From contig NZ_JUET01000092.1 of assembly GCF_001006485.1 (NCBI RefSeq), positions 1 through 64,000 of the forward strand: DNA of 64,000 bases, given 5' to 3'. Shown piece by piece: positions 19,993-31,574 of this stretch. The notes beneath the pieces were generated by a model that was not told where the DNA came from, did not search any database, and was given only the letters and a program-made list of their open reading frames with translations. The DNA comes from Tannerella forsythia (GTDB lineage Bacteria; Bacteroidota; Bacteroidia; Bacteroidales; Tannerellaceae). Both the position numbers and the translations under genes were made by a program. How positions within the stretch are numbered: the stretch's first letter is position 1; each line of letters begins with the position of its first letter.

Positions 19993-20116
19993 CGATGTAA
20001 TACGCCCATTTCTTTTCGTACAATGAGATCGGCAAACAGGTATTCGTAAGGGAGAAATAAGTGAAAAACAACTTCTTTCTTCTCCCGTACGGATGTTTGA
20101 ATCTTTGACCTGAACT

Positions 20117-20680
20117 GTGGAAAATAGAACGGATATAAATGACTTCGACCGATTGTATCACGACTACCGTCAACGATACATCCGTTTTGCGCGTACCTAT
20201 GTGCGCGACACGGCCACAGCGGAAGATATCGTAATGGACAGTCTGATGTACTATTGGGAAAACCGCTCCGCTCTGCCACATCAAATGAATATTCCGGCTT
20301 ATGTGCTGACCATCGTAAAGAACAGATGTATCAATCACTTGCGACGAGAACAAAAGCATCAAGAAGTAAAGCGAATGCTCTCGGAGCATAAAGACTGGGA
20401 GTTGAACGTGCGTATCTCTACCCTCGAAGCCTGTAACCCGGAGCAGCTCTTCTCCGAGGAGATACAAACCATCATACAAAGAACACTCGACTCCCTTCCG
20501 GAACAGTCGCGCCACATCTTTATCCGCAGCAAATACGAGCGCCTGAGTCACCGTGAAATTGCCGATGACTTGGGACTTTCCGTCAAAAGTATCGAGTATC
20601 ATATCACGAAAACTCTTAAGATCCTCCGCCAAGCCCTTAAAGATTATTTCCCCGCCTGGCTCGCGCTGCTCGGTATTTGA
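20117..20680 (+). CDS. ECF RNA polymerase sigma factor, orphan
   Basis: 187 residues from a GTG start. Region 2 (about 10-75, RLYHDYRQRYIRFARTYV and AEDIVMDSLMYYWE) and region 4 (about 120-175, LDSLPEQSRHIF and LSVKSIEYHITKTLKIL) match the Bacteroides-expanded ECF group. Unlike the copy at 53 kb, no FecR or anti-sigma gene follows; the rhamnose operon starts 105 bases downstream from its own promoter. Its targets are unknown. Confidence 0.85.
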   Translation: MENRTDINDFDRLYHDYRQRYIRFARTYVRDTATAEDIVMDSLMYYWENRSALPHQMNIPAYVLTIVKNRCINHLRREQKHQEVKRMLSEHKDWELNVRISTLEACNPEQLFSEEIQTIIQRTLDSLPEQSRHIFIRSKYERLSHREIADDLGLSVKSIEYHITKTLKILRQALKDYFPAWLALLGI

Positions 20681-20752
20681 CCATTGCCGCATAGAGCGTA
20701 GATAAAATACCTGCTCAAAGAACGAAATTGTTTATCATTGGAAAAATATACC

Positions 20753-20760
20753 TATTTTTG
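20753..20760 (+). promoter_or_regulatory. -7 box (TATTTTTG) for the rhamnose operon
   Basis: TATTTTTG matches TAnnTTTG. It lies inside the longest reading of rhaB, which excludes the ATG at 20738 and supports 20780 or 20786. Confidence 0.55.
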
Positions 20761-20785
20761 TCCGGAAAATTCGGAGATCATGAAC

Positions 20786-22219
20786 ATGAATAAACATTAT
20801 TTTCTGGCATTTGATTTGGGTGCTACCAGCGGGCGATCAATGCTCGGCATATTGGAAGGCGACAAGTTTGAGGTCCGGGAGCTGACACGTTTCCCAAACG
20901 CCATCATGGAGCTTCATGGCAGATATTACTGGAATATTTTCAGCCTGTACGAGTCGTTGAAGGACGGACTGCGCGAGTGCGCCCGTCAGGGAATCCGGCT
21001 CACGTCGATCGGTATCGATACGTGGGGCGTGGACTTCGGTTATGTCGGTCGTGACGGTACGATCCTCGGGTTGCCGCGCGCCTATCGCGATCCTTATACC
21101 AACGGGGCGCCGGATGAGTTTTTTCAACGTATTCCGCGCGATAAAGTGTATGGCATGACAGGAATTCAGGTGATGAATTTCAACAGCCTCTTCCAACTGT
21201 TTCGTGCCAAAGCCGAAGCATTCTCTCCTCTTGCGCAGGCCGATAAAATTCTGTTTATTCCCGATCTGTTGATCTACATGCTGACCGGAAAACAAGTCTG
21301 CGAATATACCGAAGCATCGACATCGCAACTGCTGAATCCTGCGACACGGCGTTTCGAACCGTCACTGCTGACAGCTATGGGCCTTTCGCCTTCGTTGCTC
21401 CATCCGCTTGTCGATCCCGGTACGACGATCGGCACGCTCACCGAGGCACTCGCTAAGGAGACAGGGATCGGGAAAGTGCCGGTCGTAACGGTTGCCGGAC
21501 ATGATACGGCATCGGCCATTCTTGCCGTCCCGGCGGAGAACCCGCATTTTGCGTATCTGAGCAGTGGTACCTGGAGCCTGATGGGCATCGAGACTTTGGC
21601 GCCGATCGTGACGAAAGAATCGTTCGAACAGAACTTCACGAATGAGGGAGGCGTCGAGGGAACGACTTGTTTTCTGAAGAACATCACCGGTATGTGGCTG
21701 CTCGAACAATGCCGCAAGGAATGGGAGAAGGAGGGGCGTACCTACACGTATCCGCAAATGGTGGATATGGCGGAACGTGTCGGAGAGGTGCAAGCCATCA
21801 TTTCTCCCGACGATCCGCGTCTGGCCAACCCGTCGAGCATGCCTCAAGCCATCGCAGCTCTTTGCAGCGAAAAAGGGATGGCGTCTCCTTCGACCGATGC
21901 CGAATATATCCGTTGTATCTTCGAAAGTCTCGCGCATCGTTATGCCGAAGTAACGGAGAAACTTTCGGAAATGGCTCCGTTCCCGATCGAAAAACTACAT
22001 ATCATCGGGGGAGGATCGCAGAACGACCTGATGAACCGGTTGACGGCTCGCACGCTGGGCATCCCCGTCGTAGCCGGCCCGTCCGAAGCGACAGCCATCG
22101 GTAACTGCATGATGCAAGCCAAAGCGGCCGGACTCGTAAGCGACCGCTGGGAGATGCGCCGGATCATCGCACAAGCGTTTGCCGTAAAAACGTATCATCC
22201 CGAAGGAACAACACGATAA
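20786..22219 (+). CDS. rhaB: L-rhamnulokinase
   Basis: 477 residues from the ATG at 20786, which has GGAG 9 bases upstream; 20780 is the alternative. It phosphorylates L-rhamnulose. It has the FGGY/actin fold: FLAFDLGATSGRS at the N-terminus (phosphate-1), VAGHDTASA in the middle and IIGGGSQNDLMN (adenosine motif) near residue 400. It is first of four rhamnose genes in pathway order. Confidence 0.93.
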   Translation: MNKHYFLAFDLGATSGRSMLGILEGDKFEVRELTRFPNAIMELHGRYYWNIFSLYESLKDGLRECARQGIRLTSIGIDTWGVDFGYVGRDGTILGLPRAYRDPYTNGAPDEFFQRIPRDKVYGMTGIQVMNFNSLFQLFRAKAEAFSPLAQADKILFIPDLLIYMLTGKQVCEYTEASTSQLLNPATRRFEPSLLTAMGLSPSLLHPLVDPGTTIGTLTEALAKETGIGKVPVVTVAGHDTASAILAVPAENPHFAYLSSGTWSLMGIETLAPIVTKESFEQNFTNEGGVEGTTCFLKNITGMWLLEQCRKEWEKEGRTYTYPQMVDMAERVGEVQAIISPDDPRLANPSSMPQAIAALCSEKGMASPSTDAEYIRCIFESLAHRYAEVTEKLSEMAPFPIEKLHIIGGGSQNDLMNRLTARTLGIPVVAGPSEATAIGNCMMQAKAAGLVSDRWEMRRIIAQAFAVKTYHPEGTTR

Positions 22220-22260
22220 AAAATGCTATATTGTACAACGAACAAACATATCATAATATT

Positions 22261-23517
22261 ATGGAAGAAAAGATAATCAAGAAATCGTATGAGATCGCAA
22301 AAGAACGTTATGCGGCGATCGGTGTCGATACGGATAAAGCCTTGTCGCAAATAGGACAACTGTCGATTTCGTTGCACTGCTGGCAAGCCGACGATGTGCA
22401 TGGATTCGAGAATCTGGGAAGCAGCCTTACGGGAGGAATTCAGGTCACGGGTAATTATCCCGGTCGGGCGCGCAACATTGACGAACTGCGTGCCGATCTG
22501 GTCAAAGCGATGTCGCTCATTCCCGGAAGACACCGGCTGAACCTGCACGAGATTTACGGAGACTTCGGTGGCGAGGTTACAGATCGTGATCAGGTAGAAC
22601 CGAGGCATTTCCAAAGCTGGATGGAATGGGCCCAGGAGAATCATCTGAAACTCGATTTCAACTCGACGTCATTTTCGCATCCCAAAAGCGGAAATCTGAC
22701 TCTCGCCAACCCCGACAAAGGCATTCGCGATTTCTGGATCGAACATACGAAACGATGCCGTCAGATCAGCGAAGCGATGGGAAAATATCAGGGCGACCCC
22801 TGCATCATGAACCTCTGGATACACGACGGTAGCAAGGAAGTGCCCGTTAACCGGCTCAAATACAGGAAACTGCTCGAACAGTCGCTGGATGAGATTTTCG
22901 CGGTGAAATATAAACACATGAAAGACTGTATCGAAGCAAAGTTGTTCGGTATAGGGTTAGAGAGTTATACGGTAGGTTCATATGATTTTTACCTTGGTTA
23001 CGGCGTAAAAAACAAAAAGATCGTGACGCTGGATACCGGTCATTTTCATCTTACCGAAAGCATTGCCGACAAAATATCGTCGATGCTGCTGTTTACGCCG
23101 GAAATTATGTTGCATGTCAGTCGCCCGGTACGTTGGGACAGCGATCATGTCGTTATCCTTAACGATGATCTGCAAGACCTTGCCCGTGAGATTGTCCGTT
23201 GCGACGCTTTAAAACGGGTACATGTCGGTCTCGACTATTTCGATGCTACGATGAATCGTATCGGTGCTTATGTTATCGGGACGCGCGCCACACAGAAAGC
23301 GTTCCTGTTAGCTCTGCTCGAGCCGCAGAAAAAGCTCCGGCAGTATGAAGAGAAAGACCTGCTGTTTCAACGGCTGGCTTTGCAGGAAGAACTGAAAAGC
23401 ATGCCGTGGAACGCAGTATGGGATATGTTTTGCCTCCAACAGGAAGTGCCCGCAGGCGAAGATTACATCACCGAAGTGGAACAATACGAGAAAACAGTAA
23501 CGAGTAAACGAAAATAA
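22261..23517 (+). CDS. rhaA: L-rhamnose isomerase
   Basis: 418 residues from the ATG at 22261, matching the family length; the frame runs ten codons further upstream. It converts L-rhamnose to L-rhamnulose in the cytoplasm, using Mn. Motifs: SLHCWQADDV, GGIQVTGNYPG, LDFNSTSFSHP and the metal-binding stretch around LDTGHFHLTES. The weak A-rich ribosome site is normal for this phylum. Confidence 0.94.
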   Translation: MEEKIIKKSYEIAKERYAAIGVDTDKALSQIGQLSISLHCWQADDVHGFENLGSSLTGGIQVTGNYPGRARNIDELRADLVKAMSLIPGRHRLNLHEIYGDFGGEVTDRDQVEPRHFQSWMEWAQENHLKLDFNSTSFSHPKSGNLTLANPDKGIRDFWIEHTKRCRQISEAMGKYQGDPCIMNLWIHDGSKEVPVNRLKYRKLLEQSLDEIFAVKYKHMKDCIEAKLFGIGLESYTVGSYDFYLGYGVKNKKIVTLDTGHFHLTESIADKISSMLLFTPEIMLHVSRPVRWDSDHVVILNDDLQDLAREIVRCDALKRVHVGLDYFDATMNRIGAYVIGTRATQKAFLLALLEPQKKLRQYEEKDLLFQRLALQEELKSMPWNAVWDMFCLQQEVPAGEDYITEVEQYEKTVTSKRK

Positions 23518-23541
23518 TTTTCGGAGGCAGCAATCAAAAAG

Positions 23542-24552
23542 ATGGAAATACTTACCGGACTACTGATTATCGCCGCAGGGAGTTTTGGGCAATCGAGCTC
23601 GTACGTCCCGATCAGGAAAGTGAAAGCATGGTCGTGGGAGTCGTTCTGGCTCGTACAGGGACTTTTTGCCTGGCTTATCTTTCCGTTACTTGGTGCCTTG
23701 TTGGCCGTACCCGAAGGACATCGCCTCGTTGAGGTCTATGCAGCGAATCCGGGAGCCACACTGTGGACCATCTTCTTCGGGATACTCTGGGGCATCGGAG
23801 GATTGACGTTCGGCTTGTCGATGCGTTATCTGGGCATAGCCCTCGGGCAGTCGATCGCCTTAGGTACGTGTGCCGGTCTCGGTACCATTCTTACTCCTCT
23901 CTTCACCGGTCGACCGGGGGACTTGACAATGCCGGTCATCGCGGGTGTGGCTGTGACACTGGCCGGCATAGCGGTCATCGGTTATGCCGGCAGTCTCAAG
24001 TCGGCGACCCTCAGCGAAGAAGAGAAGAAGGAATCAGTGAAGGATTTTCATTTCACACGTGGTATCATGGTGGCGTTGTCGGCAGGTTTTATGAGCGCCT
24101 GTTTCAGTATCGGCCTTGGTTTTGGCGAATCGTTGTGCTTTACGCAGACCGCCGATATTTACAAGACCTTACCGGCCGCCCTGATGGTTACCTTAGGCGG
24201 CTTCGTGACGAATGCGACCTATTGCTTTTATCAGCATGCAAAGAACCGTACCTGGAGCGATTACGGTCAAACAGGTCTTTACGTTAACAACCTCTTTTTT
24301 TGTGCCTTGGCAGGTGTCCTGTGGTATAGCCAATTCTTCGGACTGAGTCTTGGCAAAGGCTTTTTGTCTGCGTCGCCGGTATTACTCACCTTTTCATGGT
24401 GTATCCTGATGGCGCTCAACGTGACCTTTTCGAACGTATGGGGCATCCTCCTGAAGGAATGGAAGGGTTGTTCGAAACAAACGATTGCCGTGCTGATTGC
24501 CGGACTGCTGCTGCTTGTTTTCTCTTCTTTCTTGCCTGAACTATTGAAATAA
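23542..24552 (+). CDS. rhaT: L-rhamnose/H+ symporter
   Basis: 336 residues with about ten hydrophobic segments, the DMT-like layout of RhaT. The start MEILTGLLIIAAGSFGQSSSYVP and the segment WGIGGLTFGLSMRYLGIALG are typical. It imports L-rhamnose across the inner membrane. It begins 24 bases after rhaA with a GGAGG-type ribosome site. Confidence 0.92.
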   Translation: MEILTGLLIIAAGSFGQSSSYVPIRKVKAWSWESFWLVQGLFAWLIFPLLGALLAVPEGHRLVEVYAANPGATLWTIFFGILWGIGGLTFGLSMRYLGIALGQSIALGTCAGLGTILTPLFTGRPGDLTMPVIAGVAVTLAGIAVIGYAGSLKSATLSEEEKKESVKDFHFTRGIMVALSAGFMSACFSIGLGFGESLCFTQTADIYKTLPAALMVTLGGFVTNATYCFYQHAKNRTWSDYGQTGLYVNNLFFCALAGVLWYSQFFGLSLGKGFLSASPVLLTFSWCILMALNVTFSNVWGILLKEWKGCSKQTIAVLIAGLLLLVFSSFLPELLK

Positions 24553-24575
24553 AAACAAATTAAAACATCATAAAG

Positions 24576-25385
24576 ATGAAATCGATTCTAGACAATCGGC
24601 CTGTTCTGGCACGGGACGTTAGCCAAGTGGCCGAAGTGGCCGGATACCTTTGGCAAAAAGGCTGGGCCGAACGGAACGGAGGAAATATGACCCTCAACAT
24701 CACCGAATGGGTGGACGACGAGATCCGTCAACTGCCGGCTTTGAGCGAGACGATTCCTATCGGACTGACTTTGCCTCACCTCAAAGGCAGTTATTTCTAC
24801 TGCAAAGGGACGAACAAACGCATGCGTGATCTGGCACGATGGCCGATGGAGAACGGTTCTGTCATTCGGATTACGGACGATTGTTCGGGGTATGTGATCA
24901 TTGCCGACCGTCCGGTGAGACCGACGTCGGAGTTGCCGTCACATCTCTCCATGCACAATAAATTTATTGCTTCGGGAAATGGGTACAAGGCTGTGTTGCA
25001 TACCCATCCGATTGAGTTGATTGCGATGTCGCACAGCAAAAAGTTCCTTCAGAAAGATGTGCTCAGTCGCCTTTTGTGGTCAATGATTCCGGAAACAAAA
25101 GCTTTCTGTCCGCGCGGACTGGGCATCATCCCTTACGAGATGCCGTCGTCTATCGACTTGGCGGAGGCGACACTCAAAGAATTAGACGACTATGACGTGG
25201 TGATGTGGGAAAAGCACGGTGTCGTGTCGGTAAGTACCGACATTATGGAGGCCTTCGATATGGTCGATACGCTCAGCAAGTCGGCACAGATTTACATCAA
25301 CAGCAAGTGCATGGGATATGAACCGGAGGGAATGAGTGACGAGCAAATGGCTGAGATGACACGCGCGTTTCATTTGCCCAAATGA
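24576..25385 (+). CDS. rhaD: L-rhamnulose-1-phosphate aldolase
   Basis: 269 residues of the class II aldolase/adducin family. It splits rhamnulose 1-phosphate into dihydroxyacetone phosphate and L-lactaldehyde. GGNMTLN near residue 30 and the zinc ligands in HTHPIE (about 141-146) and EKHGVV (about 211) are visible. It is last in the operon. No lactaldehyde reductase or AraC-type regulator is adjacent. Confidence 0.93.
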   Translation: MKSILDNRPVLARDVSQVAEVAGYLWQKGWAERNGGNMTLNITEWVDDEIRQLPALSETIPIGLTLPHLKGSYFYCKGTNKRMRDLARWPMENGSVIRITDDCSGYVIIADRPVRPTSELPSHLSMHNKFIASGNGYKAVLHTHPIELIAMSHSKKFLQKDVLSRLLWSMIPETKAFCPRGLGIIPYEMPSSIDLAEATLKELDDYDVVMWEKHGVVSVSTDIMEAFDMVDTLSKSAQIYINSKCMGYEPEGMSDEQMAEMTRAFHLPK

Positions 25386-25478
25386 GCGTTTCTTCTACGA
25401 TCCGTGTGAATCATCCGGCGCGATGTGTTATTGCGTTTTGACACACCTTCGTGATTATTCCGCAGCTGGCGTGCCGTT

Positions 25479-26372
25479 TCAGCATTGGATATGCAGCCGA
25501 TGCAGCACGTCACGTATCTTCTCATACGTCGTGATGCGTGTCGGCACGAGCGGTAAACGCAGTTTGTTCTCAATAAAGCCCATCATGTTCAGCATGCTCT
25601 TTACGCCGGCCGGATTGCCGTCGACGAAGAGCAGCTCGAACAGTTCCATAAAACGCGAGTGGATGACACGGGCATTCGTATAGTCGCCTTCGAGCGCAAG
25701 CCGTACCATACGACCGAATTCTTTGGGGAAAGCGTTTCCGATTACCGAAATAACTCCAATTGCTCCTAAAGCGATGAGGGGAAATGTGATACCATCATCT
25801 CCTGAGATAACTTGGAAATCAGCTGGTTTATGCTTGATGATATCATCCATTTGTTTGATGTTTCCCGAAGCCTCCTTGATGGCTATGATATTCTTAAAAG
25901 TAGAAGCGAGCCGGAGGGTCGTTTCCGCCGTCATATTCGCTCCTGTGCGTCCGGGTACGTTATACAGCACTACCGGCAGCGGGGTCGCTTCGGCCACAGC
26001 CTCGTAGTGCCGAAAAAGTCCTTCTTGCGAAGGTTTATTGTAGTAGGGAACTACGGACAAGATAGCGTCGATACCCTGAAAGTCGCCGTGCTTTAACGTG
26101 TCGACTAACACTTGCGTGCAGTTCCCGCCGACACCCAACACAATCGGTATGCGACGCCGCACTTGTGTCACGACTTTCCGTACGATTAGCCCTTTTTCTT
26201 CTTCCGTCAGTGTCGGAGTCTCTGCCGTCGTTCCCAGCACGACCAAATAATCCGTACCGTTCTGTATCTGAAACTCGACTAATCTGAGCAAAGCCTCGTA
26301 GTCGATGCTTCCGTCTTGTCTGAAAGGTGTGATCAGGGCAACGCCCATCCCGCTTAAGTCGGTTGTAGCCAT
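25479..26372 (-). CDS. dapA: 4-hydroxy-tetrahydrodipicolinate synthase
   Basis: 297 residues, a full-length TIM barrel that condenses pyruvate with aspartate semialdehyde for lysine and diaminopimelate synthesis. Motifs: GVALITPF, LGTTAETPTL, VLYNVPGRTG with the catalytic Tyr, and IAIKEASGN with the Schiff-base Lys. It is last of the ligA-DUF6913-dapA operon, 23 bases after the preceding gene, and converges with rhaD. Confidence 0.96.
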   Translation of the reverse strand: MATTDLSGMGVALITPFRQDGSIDYEALLRLVEFQIQNGTDYLVVLGTTAETPTLTEEEKGLIVRKVVTQVRRRIPIVLGVGGNCTQVLVDTLKHGDFQGIDAILSVVPYYNKPSQEGLFRHYEAVAEATPLPVVLYNVPGRTGANMTAETTLRLASTFKNIIAIKEASGNIKQMDDIIKHKPADFQVISGDDGITFPLIALGAIGVISVIGNAFPKEFGRMVRLALEGDYTNARVIHSRFMELFELLFVDGNPAGVKSMLNMMGFIENKLRLPLVPTRITTYEKIRDVLHRLHIQC

Positions 26373-26395
26373 AAGTAATATCCGGTTCTTCCTGT

Positions 26396-29049
<2,654 letters not shown>

Positions 29050-29071
29050 TCAATCACGCTCAAGCGTTGAG

Positions 29072-29164
29072 ATGAAAGACAAGAAATCACCTCCGGCCAT
29101 CAAAAAGCTTTTAGTGAATATTGCGGACTGTGATGTCATTTATGTCGGCTTTCCTGACTCATGA
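29072..29164 (+). pseudogene. Flavodoxin remnant
   Basis: A 30-codon frame (MKDKKSPPAIKKLLVNIADC, then DVIYVGFPDS and a stop) matches the middle of flavodoxins, where the family reads DYDVIFxGFPxWW. The P-loop N-terminus and the C-terminal half are missing. It overlaps the next remnant. Confidence 0.55.
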
Positions 29165-29355
29165 CCGTTACAGCTCAAAACATCATGTCACAGAACGTCA
29201 TTGATGTCCACGCGCACATCTTTCCGCAGACCTATCTCGTCGCACTCGCCCAGCACGACACCCTGTTGGACGAGGGCTTTCCGCGGAAAAATGCTCAAGA
29301 GTTTTTCGGAAAAAGAGAACGAAATATAAAGGACTTATACTCGATGAACCGATAA
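29161..29355 (+). pseudogene. N-terminal remnant of a metal-dependent amidohydrolase
   Basis: 64 codons. Residues 12-40 (NVIDVHAHIFPQTYLVALAQ) carry the metal-binding HxH motif of the amidohydrolase_2 (ACMSD-like) family. Such enzymes have about 300 residues, so only the first tenth remains before the frame diverges and stops. Confidence 0.6.
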
Positions 29356-29486
29356 ACAGAAACGGTATTTGAGCGGATTTGCTCCAACCTGTCCGCTATC
29401 TGTCATTATCATCTTTGAAATGCGCATCAGTGACTTTTTTACATAGTGAAAATTATTTTTTTATTGCATATCAACGAAATATGTGC

Positions 29487-29494
29487 TATCTTTG
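29487..29494 (+). promoter_or_regulatory. -7 box (TATCTTTG) before transposase fragment
   Basis: A perfect TAnnTTTG match 22 bases upstream of the ATG at 29516. Confidence 0.5.
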
Positions 29495-29515
29495 GGGTGT
29501 AAAACAAATTCCATT

Positions 29516-29771
29516 ATGGCACAGATAGAACAAAGACCGAATTACTGCGACTTTACGACCGATCTCCGCTACGTCAAGAGCGGAAACAAGTTTCTCCTCC
29601 CAATCGAGAAGCTCATCGAGGTGCGGCCGATCAACACGTAACCTGAATTGCAAGTACACCCAAACGCAGCATGCCGTGGAACATTTGTCCTATCCGGCAC
29701 GGTTCGTGTTCAAGATTCTGCTACTTGGGATATGGTATCTTAGTGTCAAAAACGATCAAATAAAGTCATAA
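29516..29771 (+). pseudogene. N-terminal fragment of an IS5-type transposase, frameshifted
   Basis: The first frame (MAQIEQRPNYCDFTTD to LIEVRPINT, stop at 29641) continues in another frame from 29640 (NLNCKYTQTQHAVEHLSYPA to FKILLLGIWYLSV, stop at 29771). The split joins into the pattern seen at the N-terminus of IS5-group transposases, where a LIDWxPI block precedes a PAYxxxxxFKILLLxxWYxLSD block. The catalytic part is absent. Assignment is by pattern only. Confidence 0.5.
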
Positions 29772-29788
29772 CCATATAGGATGAAGAT

Positions 29789-30157
29789 ATGATACAGGTT
29801 CGAATAAAAAGGGTTTTTGATCCGGAAGAAGCGTCGGACGGGTTTAGAGTCTTGGTAGACCGATTATGGCCACGAGGCATCAGAAAAGAGCAGTTACTTT
29901 ACGACGCATGGGCGAAGGATATCACACCGAGCCCGCCCTTACGACAATGGTTTCATCAGGACGAAACAGGACATTGGGCGGAGTTTGTGCAGAAATATCG
30001 GCAGGAGTTGAGTGAAAATCCTGCAGTCGAAGAGTTTATCGATCGGCTTCGTGGGCAACAAACGGTCACATTACTTTATGCTTCGAAAAACGCAACTAGC
30101 AATCATGCGCTGATCTTGCAGGAATTTTTGACGAAACGGTTGAACCAGAGATCGTAA
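29789..30157 (+). CDS. DUF488 (YeaO-like) protein
   Basis: 122 residues, full length for the family. Characteristic stretches: VLVDRLWPRGI near residue 22, WAKDITPSPPLRQWFHQD, and the C-terminal VTLLYASKNATSNHA. The family is small, soluble and of uncertain function. It looks intact although both sides hold broken genes, so it may have arrived with the island or been spared. Confidence 0.85.
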   Translation: MIQVRIKRVFDPEEASDGFRVLVDRLWPRGIRKEQLLYDAWAKDITPSPPLRQWFHQDETGHWAEFVQKYRQELSENPAVEEFIDRLRGQQTVTLLYASKNATSNHALILQEFLTKRLNQRS

Positions 30158-30187
30158 CCGGCGAACGGTGTCTTTCTCTTTGTTTCT

Positions 30188-30242
30188 TGCGGATATGGCG
30201 AGATGGTACGATGGATGCCGAGATCAAAGTTGTTTAAGACAT
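30188..30242 (+). repeat. 55-bp IS-end repeat, copy 1 (transposase 3' end)
   Basis: This stretch spans the last codons and stop of the transposase and about 36 bases beyond it. It matches 45041-45095 at about 45 of 55 positions without gaps, in the same orientation. Confidence 0.7.
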
Positions 30243-31012
30243 TTGAAGTTATAAGCAGCTGCTGCCAACAGTATGTTTATAGCATCCCCGGCCAATCCTT
30301 TGTAAAAGTTGCGGCCTAAACGATGATCTGATTTCAAGTGTCCGATGGTGGGTTCTATGCCTGCTCGCTTGCAGAATAATTTGTGTTTCTTGCACCTCTG
30401 ATGTCTGCTATCTGATTGCTTGGGAATATCCGGGATTAAAATCCGGGTTCCGTTAACCTCTTTCTTACCTCGATAGCCTCTGTCACCCACAAGCATTTTG
30501 ATCTTTCTTTGTGTGAGACTCTCAACTTGTGCTAACGAAGCTTCTATCGTGTGCCCGTCATACTCATTACGAAAAGACCGGGCTCCAAGGATAATACCCG
30601 TAGCCGAGCGGACGATGGATACCTTATTGCCAAATTCGTACTTCTTATGCTCTTTACCTTTGTTAATACATTGTACCTCAGGTTTGTGAATAGAATAAAT
30701 CTTTTGCCGGCTATGACGTCTTTGTGAAAGAATGGCCTCAAATCTCTCAATCAACTCAGTGTAAACAGAATGCTCTCCAAGATTGCGCTTGAGTTCTCGA
30801 ACTAATCTGCCGGCTATTGTCCGCAATTTCTTATCCGCCCTGAGTGCCTTTTGGTGATTCTTGGGATGATTGCGAAAACGTTGGTCGCGATAAATGCGTT
30901 TCAAAACAAAGGTATAGCTTTGGGGAAGAGGTAGCTCCGGCTTATGGACGATGTCCGGGACCTTGCGTACAATTTTTTTATGCAACTTGGCTTCAGTAGG
31001 AAAGGTGATTAA
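30224..31012 (-). pseudogene. 5'-truncated IS5-family transposase
   Basis: About 262 codons remain. The frame begins after a stop at 31013-31015 with LITFPTEAKLHKKIV; in intact relatives this ITFPTDAKLxKKI block lies near residue 170. Present are the DDE-fold C-terminal half with GDRGYRG and the final RAGIEPTIGHLKSDHRLGRN, which carries the catalytic Glu. The N-terminal domain and first catalytic Asp are gone, and the only start codon is an internal TTG, so transposition from this copy is not expected. Confidence 0.8.
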
Positions 31013-31019
31013 TCATGAA

Positions 31020-31063
31020 AATCTGCAAGTTTCTTGCTATAAAGATAAGAAAACTTGCAGATT
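31020..31063. repeat. Long hairpin next to the truncated transposase
   Basis: AATCTGCAAGTTTCTT (31020-31035) pairs with AAGAAAACTTGCAGATT (31047-31063) with one bulged base and an 11-base loop. It begins within ten bases of the point where transposase homology ends. It could be an IS or MITE end, or a terminator for the CRISPR operon. Confidence 0.65.
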
Positions 31064-31195
31064 TATCAAAGGTTTTCGCAAACTAATTTGCTCAATATCA
31101 AGTATTAATAGGATGTTTTTAAGGATCGAATAAGTAGTTAAGGCAAATAATGTTTTTTATACCCGAACTCGATGGTTTTAAGAAATTTTTCATTG

Positions 31196-31561
31196 TTATA
31201 GATAATTTCTAAACTTTACGAATTTGAAAGTTATCTCTTTTTGTCCATTGCCTAAATCTATGCTATCACGTACAGATGTTGAGGCTACACAACGGATTCC
31301 GGCATTTTTTAATTTCTCTACCAATGCGAATGAAAAAGTCATCTCACCCATGATGTGTACAGCAACTTTGTTTTTTTGCCCATCGGCCAGTGTGAGGATT
31401 TTCTGCAGGTATTCATCCGTAAGTCGATCGATATAGTTTTCATCGCCCTCCGAATCAATGGCGGGGAACGGCATATCCATACACGCACCATATTGTGAAG
31501 CGGCTTGCTGTTGTGCCTTGTCCCACAAAGCTGAAGGATGGTTGGTGAGGTTGATTAGCAT
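31196..31561 (-). CDS. Small CRISPR-linked protein, candidate cyclic-oligoadenylate regulator
   Basis: 121 residues from the ATG at 31561 (MLINLTNHPS); the longer start at 31591 would overlap the upstream gene. It has a Rossmann-like alternation: a first strand MLINLTNHPS, then DMPFPAIDSEGDE, a long helix, VAVHIMGEMTFSFALVEKL and GIRCVASTSVR. It is the last gene of the type III operon, 13 bases after the HEPN-CARF effector. Small Rossmann-like proteins in this position (Csx15, Csx16, Csx20 families) are ring nucleases or proposed ring nucleases that degrade the signal. I cannot place this one in a named family, so the role is inference. Confidence 0.5.
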   Translation of the reverse strand: MLINLTNHPSALWDKAQQQAASQYGACMDMPFPAIDSEGDENYIDRLTDEYLQKILTLADGQKNKVAVHIMGEMTFSFALVEKLKNAGIRCVASTSVRDSIDLGNGQKEITFKFVKFRNYL

Positions 31562-31574
31562 GATATGAAGATAA

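Noticed and set aside
31064-31195. Possible tRNA or small RNA in the gap between the hairpin and the last CRISPR gene
   Set aside because: No cloverleaf, anticodon arm or conserved TTCGA-type loop could be built; only AT-rich sequence remains.
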